Part shown: positions 1 to 8,266 of the stretch, one piece after another | Numbering within the stretch: position 1 is the stretch's first letter | How the letters are laid out: every line of letters starts with the position of its first letter | Source: Paracoccaceae bacterium | GTDB lineage: Bacteria; Pseudomonadota; Alphaproteobacteria; Rhodobacterales; Rhodobacteraceae | Length of the DNA stretch: 9,849 nt | Assembly: GCA_002746395.1 (NCBI GenBank) | Contig: NVXA01000007.1 | Location: 10,816 to 20,664, forward strand | Direction: 5' to 3' | The notes under the pieces: model-generated | Databases searched by the model: none | Told to the model about the DNA's origin: nothing | What the model saw: the letters and a program-made list of their open reading frames with translations, nothing else | Position numbers and translations under genes: made by a program

Positions 1-1538
1 AATTGTTCGGTTTTCGTCACCCGCTCCGCATGGAAATCATACGATTTCGCCAGCGCCACAAAGTCGGGGTTTTTGATGTCGGTAAAACTCACGCGTTCAG
101 GATAGGTGCGTTCCTGATGCATACGGATCGTACCGTAAGTGCCGTTATTCACAATCAACACAATCGGGGCAATTCCGTGCTGCATGGCCGCGCCCAGTTC
201 CTGACAGTTCATCTGAAAATCCCCGTCCCCCGCGATACAAACAACCATCCGCTCAGGGTGTTCCGCCTTCGCCGCAATCGCCGCTGGCAAGCCATAGCCC
301 ATCGCACCGGACTGGGGCCCTAACAGCCGCGCTTTATCCCCATAAAGGAAGAATTTGTTGTGCCAAATCGCGAAATTTCCCGCGCCGTTGGTCAAGATCA
401 CATCCTCTGGCAACTCATCTTGAAAAAAGCGGATTACCGCGCCCATATCAACGCCGCCCGGTTGTTCGGGTATCTCGATAGACGCCAAAAACGCCGCCCG
501 CGCCGCCTGCGAATTATCCGCCCAAGGCGCTGCGATAACCGTGTCACTTAAGGCCGCGAATAATTCGTTCGGGCCAGCATGCACGGGTAAATCAGCCGTA
601 TAAATCTTGTTCAATTCATCGTCGGAAATATGGCTGTGGATCAACGTGGCCTTCATGTTTGGCACGTCAAACAATTCGTACCCGTCGGTCGTATTTTCCC
701 CGAACCGGATGTTCACCGCAAAGATCACATCCGCCTCGTTCAAGGCTTTCAGCATGGCTGGCGATTTGCCCAGCCCCGCATCGCCGATATAACTTGGCGA
801 ATTATTATCAAGAATATCCTGAAACCGGAATGCACAGGCGACAGGCAGATGGTTCGCTTCAACGAACCGTCGAAACGCCGCGCGGCCCGCATCATTCCAA
901 CCGCCGCCCCCGACAATTAGCAACGGTCGCTCGGCCCCTGCCAAAATACCTCGAATTTCTGCAACCACCGAGGCACTAACAGCGGCCTCCGGCACCTTAA
1001 CCCTAGGCCCAGCAATCGCACTGGTGAAATCAGTCAGCACATCCTCCGGCAAAGCAATAACTACCGGACCGGGCCTGCCGGAAAGCGCCGTTGCAAAGGC
1101 CCGCGCCATGATTTCCGGTATGCGGTCAACGTCGTCAATTTCGGCCACCCATTTCGCGACCGTGCCGAAATACGCCTTGTAGTCAATTTCCTGAAACGCC
1201 TCGCGGCCCTTCATATCAGTGCCAACCTGACCCACAAAAAGGATCATCGGCGTGGACCCCTGCATCGCCGTATGCACCCCGATAGACGCATTTGTCGCCC
1301 CCGGACCACGCGTCACAAAACATATCCCCGGTTGCCCCGTAAGCTGCCCATGGGCCGCCGCCATATAGGCCGCACCACCCTCGTTCCGGTTCCCGATCAA
1401 CTCAATTTTCGGCACATCGTGCAACGCGTCCAGCACTGCCAGATAGCTTTCGCCCGGCACACCGAACGCCCGTGTCACGCCTTGCGCTTGCAAGCACTCG
1501 ACCAATAAACGGCCACCGGTTTTTAGATTATTTTTCAT
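1..1538 (-). CDS. Thiamine-diphosphate-dependent enzyme, acetolactate synthase-like, 3' end cut by window edge
   Basis: The frame is open for 512 codons from an ATG at 1538 to the window edge, without an internal stop; about 30-50 C-terminal residues are probably missing. Members of this family use thiamine diphosphate to decarboxylate 2-oxo acids and carboligate the product. All three domains are visible. The N-terminal pyrimidine-binding domain has GVPGES (26-31) and the activating glutamate E53 in NRNEGGAAYMAAA. A central domain follows. The C-terminal PP-binding domain has GPQSGAMGYGLPAA from about 407, then the Mg/TPP motif starting GDGDFQMN at 437-444 and closing with the NN pair at 464-465. 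The start is supported by GAGG 7 nt upstream (1546-1549). The gene is separated from trxA by a terminator and seems to have its own promoter. No small regulatory subunit gene (ilvH-like) lies upstream, so housekeeping IlvB is less likely than a catabolic or uncharacterised paralogue. The family is secure; the substrate is unknown. Confidence 0.92.
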   Translation of the reverse strand, partial: MKNNLKTGGRLLVECLQAQGVTRAFGVPGESYLAVLDALHDVPKIELIGNRNEGGAAYMAAAHGQLTGQPGICFVTRGPGATNASIGVHTAMQGSTPMILFVGQVGTDMKGREAFQEIDYKAYFGTVAKWVAEIDDVDRIPEIMARAFATALSGRPGPVVIALPEDVLTDFTSAIAGPRVKVPEAAVSASVVAEIRGILAGAERPLLIVGGGGWNDAGRAAFRRFVEANHLPVACAFRFQDILDNNSPSYIGDAGLGKSPAMLKALNEADVIFAVNIRFGENTTDGYELFDVPNMKATLIHSHISDDELNKIYTADLPVHAGPNELFAALSDTVIAAPWADNSQAARAAFLASIEIPEQPGGVDMGAVIRFFQDELPEDVILTNGAGNFAIWHNKFFLYGDKARLLGPQSGAMGYGLPAAIAAKAEHPERMVVCIAGDGDFQMNCQELGAAMQHGIAPIVLIVNNGTYGTIRMHQERTYPERVSFTDIKNPDFVALAKSYDFHAERVTKTEQ

Positions 1539-1578
1539 CTGTACGCCTCGAAACAAACAGGTTCTTTAACGTTACTCG

Positions 1579-1605
1579 ATCATAGAATTACGGGTTGCGA
1601 AACCC
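1579..1605 (-). promoter_or_regulatory. Candidate promoter with operator-like inverted repeat upstream of the TPP enzyme gene
   Basis: On the minus strand a good -10-like hexamer TATGAT occupies 1584-1579, about 40 nt before the ATG at 1538. No convincing -35 lies at 16-18 nt spacing (AGGGGT at 17 nt). Instead a perfect inverted repeat, GGGTT-tcgc-AACCC on the minus strand (1605-1592), sits where the spacer and -35 would be. A promoter with a poor -35 and a palindrome in this position is typical of regulated genes, but no regulator gene is in the window to pair with it. This is inference from sequence form only. Confidence 0.35.
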
Positions 1606-1613
1606 CTGAAACG

Positions 1614-1645
1614 AAAAAGGGCCGCGACGACGTCACGACCCTTTT
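1614..1645 (-). terminator. Rho-independent terminator of trxA
   Basis: Read on the minus strand, AAAAGGGTCGTGA pairs with TCGCGGCCCTTTT to give a 13-bp stem (two T-G wobbles) around a CGTCG loop, ending in a run of five T. It begins 20 nt after the trxA stop. The A-run on the other side makes the hairpin nearly symmetric, so it could act in both directions, but no plus-strand gene needs it. It should insulate the TPP enzyme gene from the upstream operon. Confidence 0.88.
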
Positions 1646-1664
1646 AGAAAATCTGCGAAAACTA

Positions 1665-1985
1665 TCAGATAGATTCGTCAATCCAGCTTTTCAGGCTAGC
1701 CTTAGGGGCCGCACCGATTTTGTTCGATACAACTTTGCCGCCGCTAAACATGAACAACGCAGGAATACCGCGAACGCCCATCTGGCTTGGCGAAGCCGGG
1801 TTTTCATCAACATTAACCTTGGCAATCTTGATTTTGCCCTCATACTCCACGGACAACTCTTCCAGAGCCGGCCCGATTTGCTTACATGGGCCACACCATT
1901 CCGCCCAGAAATCTACGATTACGGGGATGTCGGAATTCACGACTTCGGCTTCGAATGTCGCGTCTGTAACTTTAACGGTTGCCAT
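1665..1985 (-). CDS. trxA: Thioredoxin 1
   Basis: A 106-residue cytoplasmic thioredoxin that reduces disulfides in client proteins such as ribonucleotide reductase and is itself recycled by thioredoxin reductase. It is a single thioredoxin fold of normal length, with the redox site WCGPC at 30-34, the buried Asp at D25 (VDFWAEWC), the cis-proline P75 in RGIPALF and the conserved G91. The start at 1985 (MATVKVTD) is chosen because AGGAGA lies 6 nt upstream (1992-1997). A longer in-frame ATG at 2021 has no ribosome binding site and would add 12 residues that the family lacks. The gene lies 63 nt after addA, has a promoter of its own overlapping the addA stop, and ends in a strong intrinsic terminator. 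trxA next to addAB is a recurring arrangement in Alphaproteobacteria. Confidence 0.97.
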   Translation of the reverse strand: MATVKVTDATFEAEVVNSDIPVIVDFWAEWCGPCKQIGPALEELSVEYEGKIKIAKVNVDENPASPSQMGVRGIPALFMFSGGKVVSNKIGAAPKASLKSWIDESI

Positions 1986-2023
1986 CTGGCTTCTCCTGAT
2001 CAAACATTTGGGTTTCTGCATGT

Positions 2024-2052
2024 AAACTAGGTACGCATGTGTCAGGCGTCAA
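2024..2052 (-). promoter_or_regulatory. Candidate sigma-70-type promoter of trxA
   Basis: On the minus strand TTGACG (2052-2047) is followed by exactly 17 nt and then TAGTTT (2029-2024). The -35 is 5/6 to consensus. The -10 is weak (3/6), which is common in Alphaproteobacteria. The predicted start near 2017 leaves a leader of about 30 nt containing the AGGAGA site. The -35 overlaps the TGA stop of addA (2051-2049), so trxA can be expressed apart from the repair operon. Confidence 0.55.
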
Positions 2053-5000
2053 GAAGGGCTGGCCCGCAACAGTGCCTCAGTCGTGATTTTTTCCGGCAAT
2101 TCCATCATTTTCGCGCGATACGTCCAGATAATCGCGACTTTCACCGTCCGGTCGGGGTAAATCTGCGTCAACGCCGCGCGATATGCCCCCATTTGCCGCA
2201 AGATTGCTTCGGGGGTTTCGCCCGCAGTATTTGGAATTTGTCGATTGGATTTGAAATCAATCGCCAAAACCTCGGTGTCCGAAATCACCAACCTGTCGAT
2301 CCGCCCCAATATTCGCGCGCCGTTCAAATCAGCGAGTTCCGCTGTAACCGGCACCTCCACCAACACATCTTGCGCGAAAACCTTCGCTAATTCCGGCGCA
2401 TCCAGCACGGCTTGAACCTCGTTAAACACGGCCTGCCAGTCATCCGCATCCAACAACCGCTTGGCCGCATCCGCGCGATCTTCCTGCGGAATATCCGGCA
2501 AAACCTCTAACAAAAGGTGAATTTGATTGCCGCGTTTCATCGCCGCTTGCTCATCCTCCCCCTCGCCCGCCAAGGCATGCGCGCCACCCAGTTGCGATGG
2601 CGACAGCATCTTGGCCGCACGTTCCGGCAGTGGCGCAGTCACCAGCATATATTCCGGCAAGGCAACGCTTCCGGCAGCGCCCTTCGCTTGCGGTTCGGCA
2701 CTTTCACTACTCCAGCAATGCTCCAGAACCAACGACTCACCCGTTAACCCGTCAGGGGGCGAACTCGCCGCCGCACCACATGCCTGCATCGCCGCCTCAA
2801 CCCGCTGATACCAACTTTCGCCATCCTTGCTCAAACTGCCCGCCCCGCAAACAATCAACCATTGCTCCGCGCGGGTCAGAGCCACATACAGCAATCTCCG
2901 TGTCTCCTCACGAACCAGTTGTTTGCGCGATTCCTCCACCGTCGCGATGGCTTTGGGTGAGGTTCCCGCGCGCCAAACCGGCAAATCATTGACCGAAACA
3001 ACCTGCGGCGCATGCGCCCCCTCAGCTCGTTTCGTCGTATGTGGCAAGATCACAATCGGCGCTTCCAACCCCTTGGCGCCGTGCACCGTCATCACCCGAA
3101 CACGATCGCTCGCCGCATCCATCTGCCGCTTAACCACAACATCATCCGAGCTGATCCACCCCAAGAACCCCGTCAACAACGGCGCTTCAACGCTTTCATA
3201 ATGCAGCGATTGGGTTAACAACTCGTCAATGCCATCCTCGGCCTCATGCCCAAGCCGTGCAACCAGCCTTCGCCGCCCATCATGCGCCGTTAACACCTGC
3301 TCCAGCAGATCATAGGGCCGCAAGAAATCCGCCTGCCCTTGCAGTTTATCGAGCATCCCGACAACTTCCGGCCAATCCTCCCGATGCGTCCAAAGCGATT
3401 GCCACAACGTGCCCTTTCGCCCCTGCGCCAGCTTGTATAAATCCCGCTCAGACAGCCCAAACAAGGGCGAGCGCAACGCCGCCGCCAGCGATAAATCATC
3501 CTCCGGCGTCGCCAGAAATTGCAACAGGGCTAACAAATCCTTAACGGCCATTTCCTCGACAATTTTTAAGCGATCCGCCCCGGCCACATTGACGCCATGC
3601 GCCTTCAGACCCTTGATGATCGCGTGAAACAGCGGTCCACGGCTTTGCACCAAAATCAAGAAATCGCCCGCAGAAACCGCCTGCCCAGTCCCCGGCAATT
3701 CATGCCGCGTTTCAATCAATTCCGCCACGCGCGCGGCCACGGCCTCTGCCAAAACCAGTCGCGGATCATCGGGTGTTCGCGAATCCACCGGCATGTACCA
3801 CGGGTTTTCCTCGGGCTTTTCGGGCTTTTCGACAAACGGCCAAAGCTCCACCTTTCCGGGCAATTCCGACTTCACCGCGCGGTGCAAAATTTCGCCTTGC
3901 AGCCCCTCGCGTGCATCGCCTGTAAATACTTTGTCCACCACCGCCAAAACCGGCGCGGCAGACCGAAAAGAATACAACAACTCCGTCTGGTGCAACGTCT
4001 GTGCAACCTGCGAAAGCCGATCTGCGAACAAGGCCCGCATCTCTGCAAAAGCTTTCGGATCGGCCCCCTGAAACGAATAAATCGACTGTTTTTCATCCCC
4101 TACAACAAACACGGTTCGCGGCGTTTCGCGTTCCTCAACGCCTGCGTGAAACTCCTCCGCCAAGATCCGCACGATGTCCCATTGTGCAGGCGAGGTGTCT
4201 TGCGCTTCATCCACCAAAATATGGTCGATCCCACCGTCCAAACGGTACAAAACCCAAGCCGCCATGTTGGATCGCCCCAACAACGCCCGCGTCTTTTCAA
4301 TCAAATCCTCGAAATCGAGCTTGCCCAGCAGCGCTTTTCGCCGATCATACCGCCCCAGAAATTCGCTAGCGAAATCATGCAACGCTCGCGCCCGTTCAAA
4401 CGCCACCCGCGCCAATCGCTGATCCCGTGCGATCACCATCCGATCTTTCAGAACGTCCAACATATCAGGTACCCAAGGATTAGCGTCCTTAACCATGTTC
4501 GTCGGAAAACTTCCCTTCCGTGGCTCCCCACTGGCAATCAAAAACACCGTCTCATAAAGGTCCAGCGCGGCACTCGCATCCACCTTCATACCCTGATAAA
4601 TCTTGACCGAGTGCTTCTGGTCCGTCGCCGTCCCAGCCGCCATCGCCTTCGCCAGCCGATCAATATCACCGTCGCTCAACCCCTGCATTACGGCCGTCAG
4701 AATGTTCTGATCTGTCACGCCGTTCTCGTGCCCCAACGCCGCCGCAACCGCTACTTCATCAAACCCTTCAAACGAAGCGCGCAGCTTCAAAATCCCGTCC
4801 AGCAACACCTCTGTGTCGTCCCCGCTCAGGTGCCACGCAATACCGTCAAAAACCGCGCCATTCTCTATCGCAATCTCTTCCAGAATCTCGGCCCGCAGTT
4901 GTTTGGCCTGCCGCTCCTCCATCTCCACAAATTGCGGCGAAACACCCGCCTCCAGCGGAAACCGCCGCAATATCCCTGCGCAAAACGAGTGGATCGTCTG

Positions 5001-5360
5001 GATTTTCAACCCCCCCGGCGTTTCCAGCGCGCGCGCAAACAAAGTCCGCGCCAACCGCAATTGATCCGCATCCAGATCAACCTCGCCCAACGTTTCAAGC
5101 TCCGCGCGCAACTCCGCATCCGGCTTCATCACCCATGCACCCAAACTGCCAAACAGCCGATTTTGCATTTCAGCGGCGGCCGCCTTGGTATAGGTCAAAC
5201 ACAAGATTTTTTGCGGTGGACAACCGGCCAGCAACAACCGCGCCACGCGATTGGTTAGCACCCGCGTTTTACCAGACCCCGCGTTCGCCGAAACCCATGT
5301 CGAGTTCACCGGAATCGCCGCCTGAACCTGCGCCGCCGAGGCTTTTTCGATCGCGTTCAT
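2049..5360 (-). CDS. addA: Double-strand break repair helicase-nuclease AddA
   Basis: An 1103-residue subunit of AddAB, the RecBCD counterpart that unwinds and resects broken DNA ends in the cytoplasm to load RecA. It has a UvrD/Rep-type SF1 helicase core followed by a RecB-family nuclease. Visible motifs: Walker A ANAGSGKT (25-32), Walker B DEAQD (384-388), GDEKQSIYSFQGADP (421-435), motif V VHGAKGLE (759-766) and motif VI YVALTRAEQ with the arginine finger R830. The C-terminal nuclease is complete: H948 in GNQIHLLLE, D1022 in GRIDRL, D1035 and K1037 in DFKSN, and the QxxxY pair Q1056/Y1060. The size and motif spelling match the alphaproteobacterial AddA family. The ATG overlaps the addB TGA as ATGA, and GGAGG lies 7 nt upstream (5368-5372), so translation should be coupled to addB yet able to initiate strongly on its own. 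Confidence 0.97.
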   Translation of the reverse strand: MNAIEKASAAQVQAAIPVNSTWVSANAGSGKTRVLTNRVARLLLAGCPPQKILCLTYTKAAAAEMQNRLFGSLGAWVMKPDAELRAELETLGEVDLDADQLRLARTLFARALETPGGLKIQTIHSFCAGILRRFPLEAGVSPQFVEMEERQAKQLRAEILEEIAIENGAVFDGIAWHLSGDDTEVLLDGILKLRASFEGFDEVAVAAALGHENGVTDQNILTAVMQGLSDGDIDRLAKAMAAGTATDQKHSVKIYQGMKVDASAALDLYETVFLIASGEPRKGSFPTNMVKDANPWVPDMLDVLKDRMVIARDQRLARVAFERARALHDFASEFLGRYDRRKALLGKLDFEDLIEKTRALLGRSNMAAWVLYRLDGGIDHILVDEAQDTSPAQWDIVRILAEEFHAGVEERETPRTVFVVGDEKQSIYSFQGADPKAFAEMRALFADRLSQVAQTLHQTELLYSFRSAAPVLAVVDKVFTGDAREGLQGEILHRAVKSELPGKVELWPFVEKPEKPEENPWYMPVDSRTPDDPRLVLAEAVAARVAELIETRHELPGTGQAVSAGDFLILVQSRGPLFHAIIKGLKAHGVNVAGADRLKIVEEMAVKDLLALLQFLATPEDDLSLAAALRSPLFGLSERDLYKLAQGRKGTLWQSLWTHREDWPEVVGMLDKLQGQADFLRPYDLLEQVLTAHDGRRRLVARLGHEAEDGIDELLTQSLHYESVEAPLLTGFLGWISSDDVVVKRQMDAASDRVRVMTVHGAKGLEAPIVILPHTTKRAEGAHAPQVVSVNDLPVWRAGTSPKAIATVEESRKQLVREETRRLLYVALTRAEQWLIVCGAGSLSKDGESWYQRVEAAMQACGAAASSPPDGLTGESLVLEHCWSSESAEPQAKGAAGSVALPEYMLVTAPLPERAAKMLSPSQLGGAHALAGEGEDEQAAMKRGNQIHLLLEVLPDIPQEDRADAAKRLLDADDWQAVFNEVQAVLDAPELAKVFAQDVLVEVPVTAELADLNGARILGRIDRLVISDTEVLAIDFKSNRQIPNTAGETPEAILRQMGAYRAALTQIYPDRTVKVAIIWTYRAKMMELPEKITTEALLRASPS

Positions 5361-8266
5361 TCCATCGCCTCCGCTTCAAATTCGTCGCCATCCTGCCATT
5401 CGCCAAACCGCGCGAGGTGGTCATAATCGCTGGCATATTTCAAACTTCCGGGGCGTAATCGCGCGGCATACCCCAGTTTTTCCGAGCCAAACGCCTGTAT
5501 CAACGTGCCTAAGTGCGCCCAAATCTCATCAATCTCGCCATCGCTGAAATCCAGCGACAATTCCTTGCCACCAGCCCCCAAGCCAATCAATTCCAGATGC
5601 GAAATCTTCCCCTTGGCGATGCCCTCAAACCCACCGACCTGCGCGATTGCCCCTTCAAGGGGCAGTTGCACCGCGAATTTCTTCACCTCTTTTTTCGATG
5701 GCAAACCACCGGATTTATAGTCGTAAATCGCGAAACTCCCATTCGCCAACATATCAATCCGGTCCGCCTTGGCAGTTAGCGTAAAGCCACCCAACGCCCG
5801 TTTTCCCGAAACTTCCTGCGCCAGTAACCCCGCGCGTTCGCGCCGCACCCGCTCGCCTGCAACGAACCAGCCAGCAATCTTGCGAAGCCGCGCCAACCAC
5901 AACCGGCGCACACTTGGCCACGGCACGAGGTCCTCCAGAACTTCGCGAGCAACATCGACAAAAACTGCCTCCGCATCATCCGGCAGCCCGTCTTTTGTGC
6001 GTGCAGTGAACACCTCCAACACCTTGTGCAATGCCGTTCCGCGCTCCCGCGCGTCCGCCTCTTTCCCCGGTGGGTCGAGTGCGCGCAGTTTCAAAATTTT
6101 CTCCGCATAAATCGTGTATGGGTCGCGTATCAACGTCTCGATCCGGGTCACCGATAGGCGATCAGGCCGCACCGAAACCGGCGGGCTTGGTGCGGGTCGA
6201 GCCGCAGGTGCGACTTCGTGTTCCGGCAGGTTCATCGCCTCCGACAGTGCCAACAGCACCCCGCCACGCGCCCGCATATCGTCCAGCGCAATCTCACCAA
6301 CAGGCCCCAACCCGTTTAACAGATTCAACAACCGTATCACCCAACGCGAAGCCACCGTCGGCGCATCCCCGTCACGGATCGCGCGAGACAAAACCACCTC
6401 GTGCGCTGCAATCGCCTGCTGAAAGTCATGTGCTGACAATCCAATCTGGCGTTCCGGCAACGGCAACCCGATCTGGCGGCGCATATCCCTGCTCATCCAC
6501 GGGTCCGGCTTGGCAGCAGAGGGCCAAATCCCCTCATTCAACCCGCCCAGAACAACCAGATCCGCCGACTGCACTCGCGCCTCAAGCGTACCCAAAATCG
6601 CAATGTTCGGGTGGGGCAGATAGGCTTTTTCGTGCACGTCTTTCTCATTTAGAACAGACTGAAACAGCGCCCGATATTGCACCACAGGAATGACACCGCC
6701 AAAGGCGGCTTCCTCCTCCAGCGCAGCAAATACTTTCAATGCCGTCTCGCCGGCTTCTTTTTCCCACAGCGGCCCCAGATCATCCAAGCCACGGGATAAT
6801 CGTTCCGCCGCATCGCGGTGCAGAGTAATCCAATCCGTCAGTGGCATTTCCGGCGCCGCATCCAGCAGCGGCAACAACGCGGCATGAATGGCCTCAACCC
6901 AATCCGTCGCATCGGCCTTTTCAGCCCAACCTGCCAACTCAGCCCAATCAATAAACGGCGCGCCACCGCGCAATTTTTCCAACTCCAGCTTGCGCGTCAT
7001 TTGCAAATGATTTGAGCGCCCCTCAACCCCGCCACAAAGCGGATGTTTCAGGATCGCCAACAAGCCTTCCGGCGTTAACGGCGCACCGACCAGTGCCACC
7101 AATCGGCGTAAAAACACCCCCGGCGGAGTCAACGGCAATGGCCGCCCCGCAGAATCATCCGGTGAAATATCCCACCGCGCCAAAACTGACGCCACGCGTC
7201 GCGCCAAAACCCGATCCGGCGTGACCAAAGCCGCCTTTTGCCCATCGTCAGCCGCGCGGCGCAACCGAATGGCAATCGCCTCGGCCTCCGCCCGTTGGCT
7301 TGGGGCCTCAATCAGGGTCATGCCCTCGCAAGCAGCTGGCAAACCGGCCACCAAATGCGGCCCATCCTGCAACCACTGATCCGTCACAGGGGCTGGCCGT
7401 AAAGCCAAGGAAACCAGCTTGTTTCGGGTCGCTTGCGCTGATGCGACCTCCGCCCACAGCGGCGGTTCAAGTGGGAAATCCAACGTCGTGGCCAAAGCCC
7501 CGAAACCATATTGTGGATGGTCAGCCGCCATCGCCTCCCATGCGTTCCGCGGCGTGTCATAATCGAAACCCGGCAGCACAACCGCGCCCTCCGGCAACGC
7601 TGCAACCGCTTTCATAAACACCGCCGTGGCCCCGCGCGACCCTGTCGAACCTGCCACAATAACCGGATGCTTTGGCGGTGAAACTTTCCACAACGCCGCG
7701 TACCCTTCGGCCACCGCACGCTGGCGTTCCTCTGCGTCAGGTGCATCATCTGGCCGGTGGTCATTCCAATACTCGTTCAGGATTTCAAGAAACTTTTTCG
7801 AACGCTCCCAATGTTCCGATTGCCCGCCAACTTCGATGTCGGCCAACGCATCCATCGCCAACCCTTCACCCTGAAAGCTGTCGAGCAATGCCCCCAAACT
7901 ATCCGCCAAATCAAACACGGCAGACTGCGGGGCAACATCGGGTTGTTGTTCGATAAACGCCGCCACCAGCCGCGCGATTATCAACTTGCGCCGCAGCGCT
8001 GGAATAGGAGCCGCCAACGGAACGCTGACATCCTGCGCCAAATCCGTCACCACCCGAATATCCGGCAACAGGCGCGCGCCACTGCTGGCCAAAATCGCCT
8101 CGATCCCGCGCGCGGAACGGCGGGTGTTCACATAAATCACAACCTTCGCCAATGCCTCAGGCGGTTGCCCCTCCAGCCGTTTCAGCAACCCGTCAACAAA
8201 CGCCTGCGAGAAATCCACGCCCAGTGGAAGGGCGAACACACGAGGGGATTTCTGCGCCTCAAACAT
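5357..8266 (-). CDS. addB: Double-strand break repair protein AddB
   Basis: The 969-residue partner of AddA. In this family the N-terminal half is a degenerate helicase that scans for Chi-like recombination signals, and the C-terminal RecB-type nuclease cuts one strand. No Walker A (GxxxxGKT) is present, as expected for the alphaproteobacterial branch. Recognisable stretches are VIVAGSTGSRGATA in the N-terminal half and LGGLNEGIWPS in the middle. Nuclease residues are H748 in GTALHKVLE, D835 in KADRID, D849 and K851 in YDYKSGG, and QLPLE at 867-871. Only two cysteines occur in the protein (PAACEG, HPLCGG), neither in the nuclease domain, so the iron-sulfur cluster of Bacillus AddB cannot form. 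The start overlaps the tsaE end by 8 nt with only a weak upstream site (TTGAG), which suggests translational coupling. addA follows with a 4-nt overlap. Confidence 0.95.
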   Translation of the reverse strand: MFEAQKSPRVFALPLGVDFSQAFVDGLLKRLEGQPPEALAKVVIYVNTRRSARGIEAILASSGARLLPDIRVVTDLAQDVSVPLAAPIPALRRKLIIARLVAAFIEQQPDVAPQSAVFDLADSLGALLDSFQGEGLAMDALADIEVGGQSEHWERSKKFLEILNEYWNDHRPDDAPDAEERQRAVAEGYAALWKVSPPKHPVIVAGSTGSRGATAVFMKAVAALPEGAVVLPGFDYDTPRNAWEAMAADHPQYGFGALATTLDFPLEPPLWAEVASAQATRNKLVSLALRPAPVTDQWLQDGPHLVAGLPAACEGMTLIEAPSQRAEAEAIAIRLRRAADDGQKAALVTPDRVLARRVASVLARWDISPDDSAGRPLPLTPPGVFLRRLVALVGAPLTPEGLLAILKHPLCGGVEGRSNHLQMTRKLELEKLRGGAPFIDWAELAGWAEKADATDWVEAIHAALLPLLDAAPEMPLTDWITLHRDAAERLSRGLDDLGPLWEKEAGETALKVFAALEEEAAFGGVIPVVQYRALFQSVLNEKDVHEKAYLPHPNIAILGTLEARVQSADLVVLGGLNEGIWPSAAKPDPWMSRDMRRQIGLPLPERQIGLSAHDFQQAIAAHEVVLSRAIRDGDAPTVASRWVIRLLNLLNGLGPVGEIALDDMRARGGVLLALSEAMNLPEHEVAPAARPAPSPPVSVRPDRLSVTRIETLIRDPYTIYAEKILKLRALDPPGKEADARERGTALHKVLEVFTARTKDGLPDDAEAVFVDVAREVLEDLVPWPSVRRLWLARLRKIAGWFVAGERVRRERAGLLAQEVSGKRALGGFTLTAKADRIDMLANGSFAIYDYKSGGLPSKKEVKKFAVQLPLEGAIAQVGGFEGIAKGKISHLELIGLGAGGKELSLDFSDGEIDEIWAHLGTLIQAFGSEKLGYAARLRPGSLKYASDYDHLARFGEWQDGDEFEAEAME

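Noticed and set aside
1986..2021. A longer trxA start (ATG at 2021)
   Set aside because: It adds 12 residues not seen in thioredoxins and has no ribosome binding site, whereas the ATG at 1985 has AGGAGA at ideal spacing.
3597..5258. A 553-codon open frame on the plus strand, opposite addA
   Set aside because: It lies entirely antisense to addA, whose helicase and nuclease motifs are all intact. Its predicted protein is Arg/Gln/Pro/His-rich with no recognisable domain, as expected for the complement of a GC-biased gene.
6031..6693. A 220-codon open frame on the plus strand, opposite addB
   Set aside because: Low-complexity Pro/Ser/Arg-rich translation, antisense to a well-supported gene, with no promoter or ribosome binding site evident; a shadow frame.
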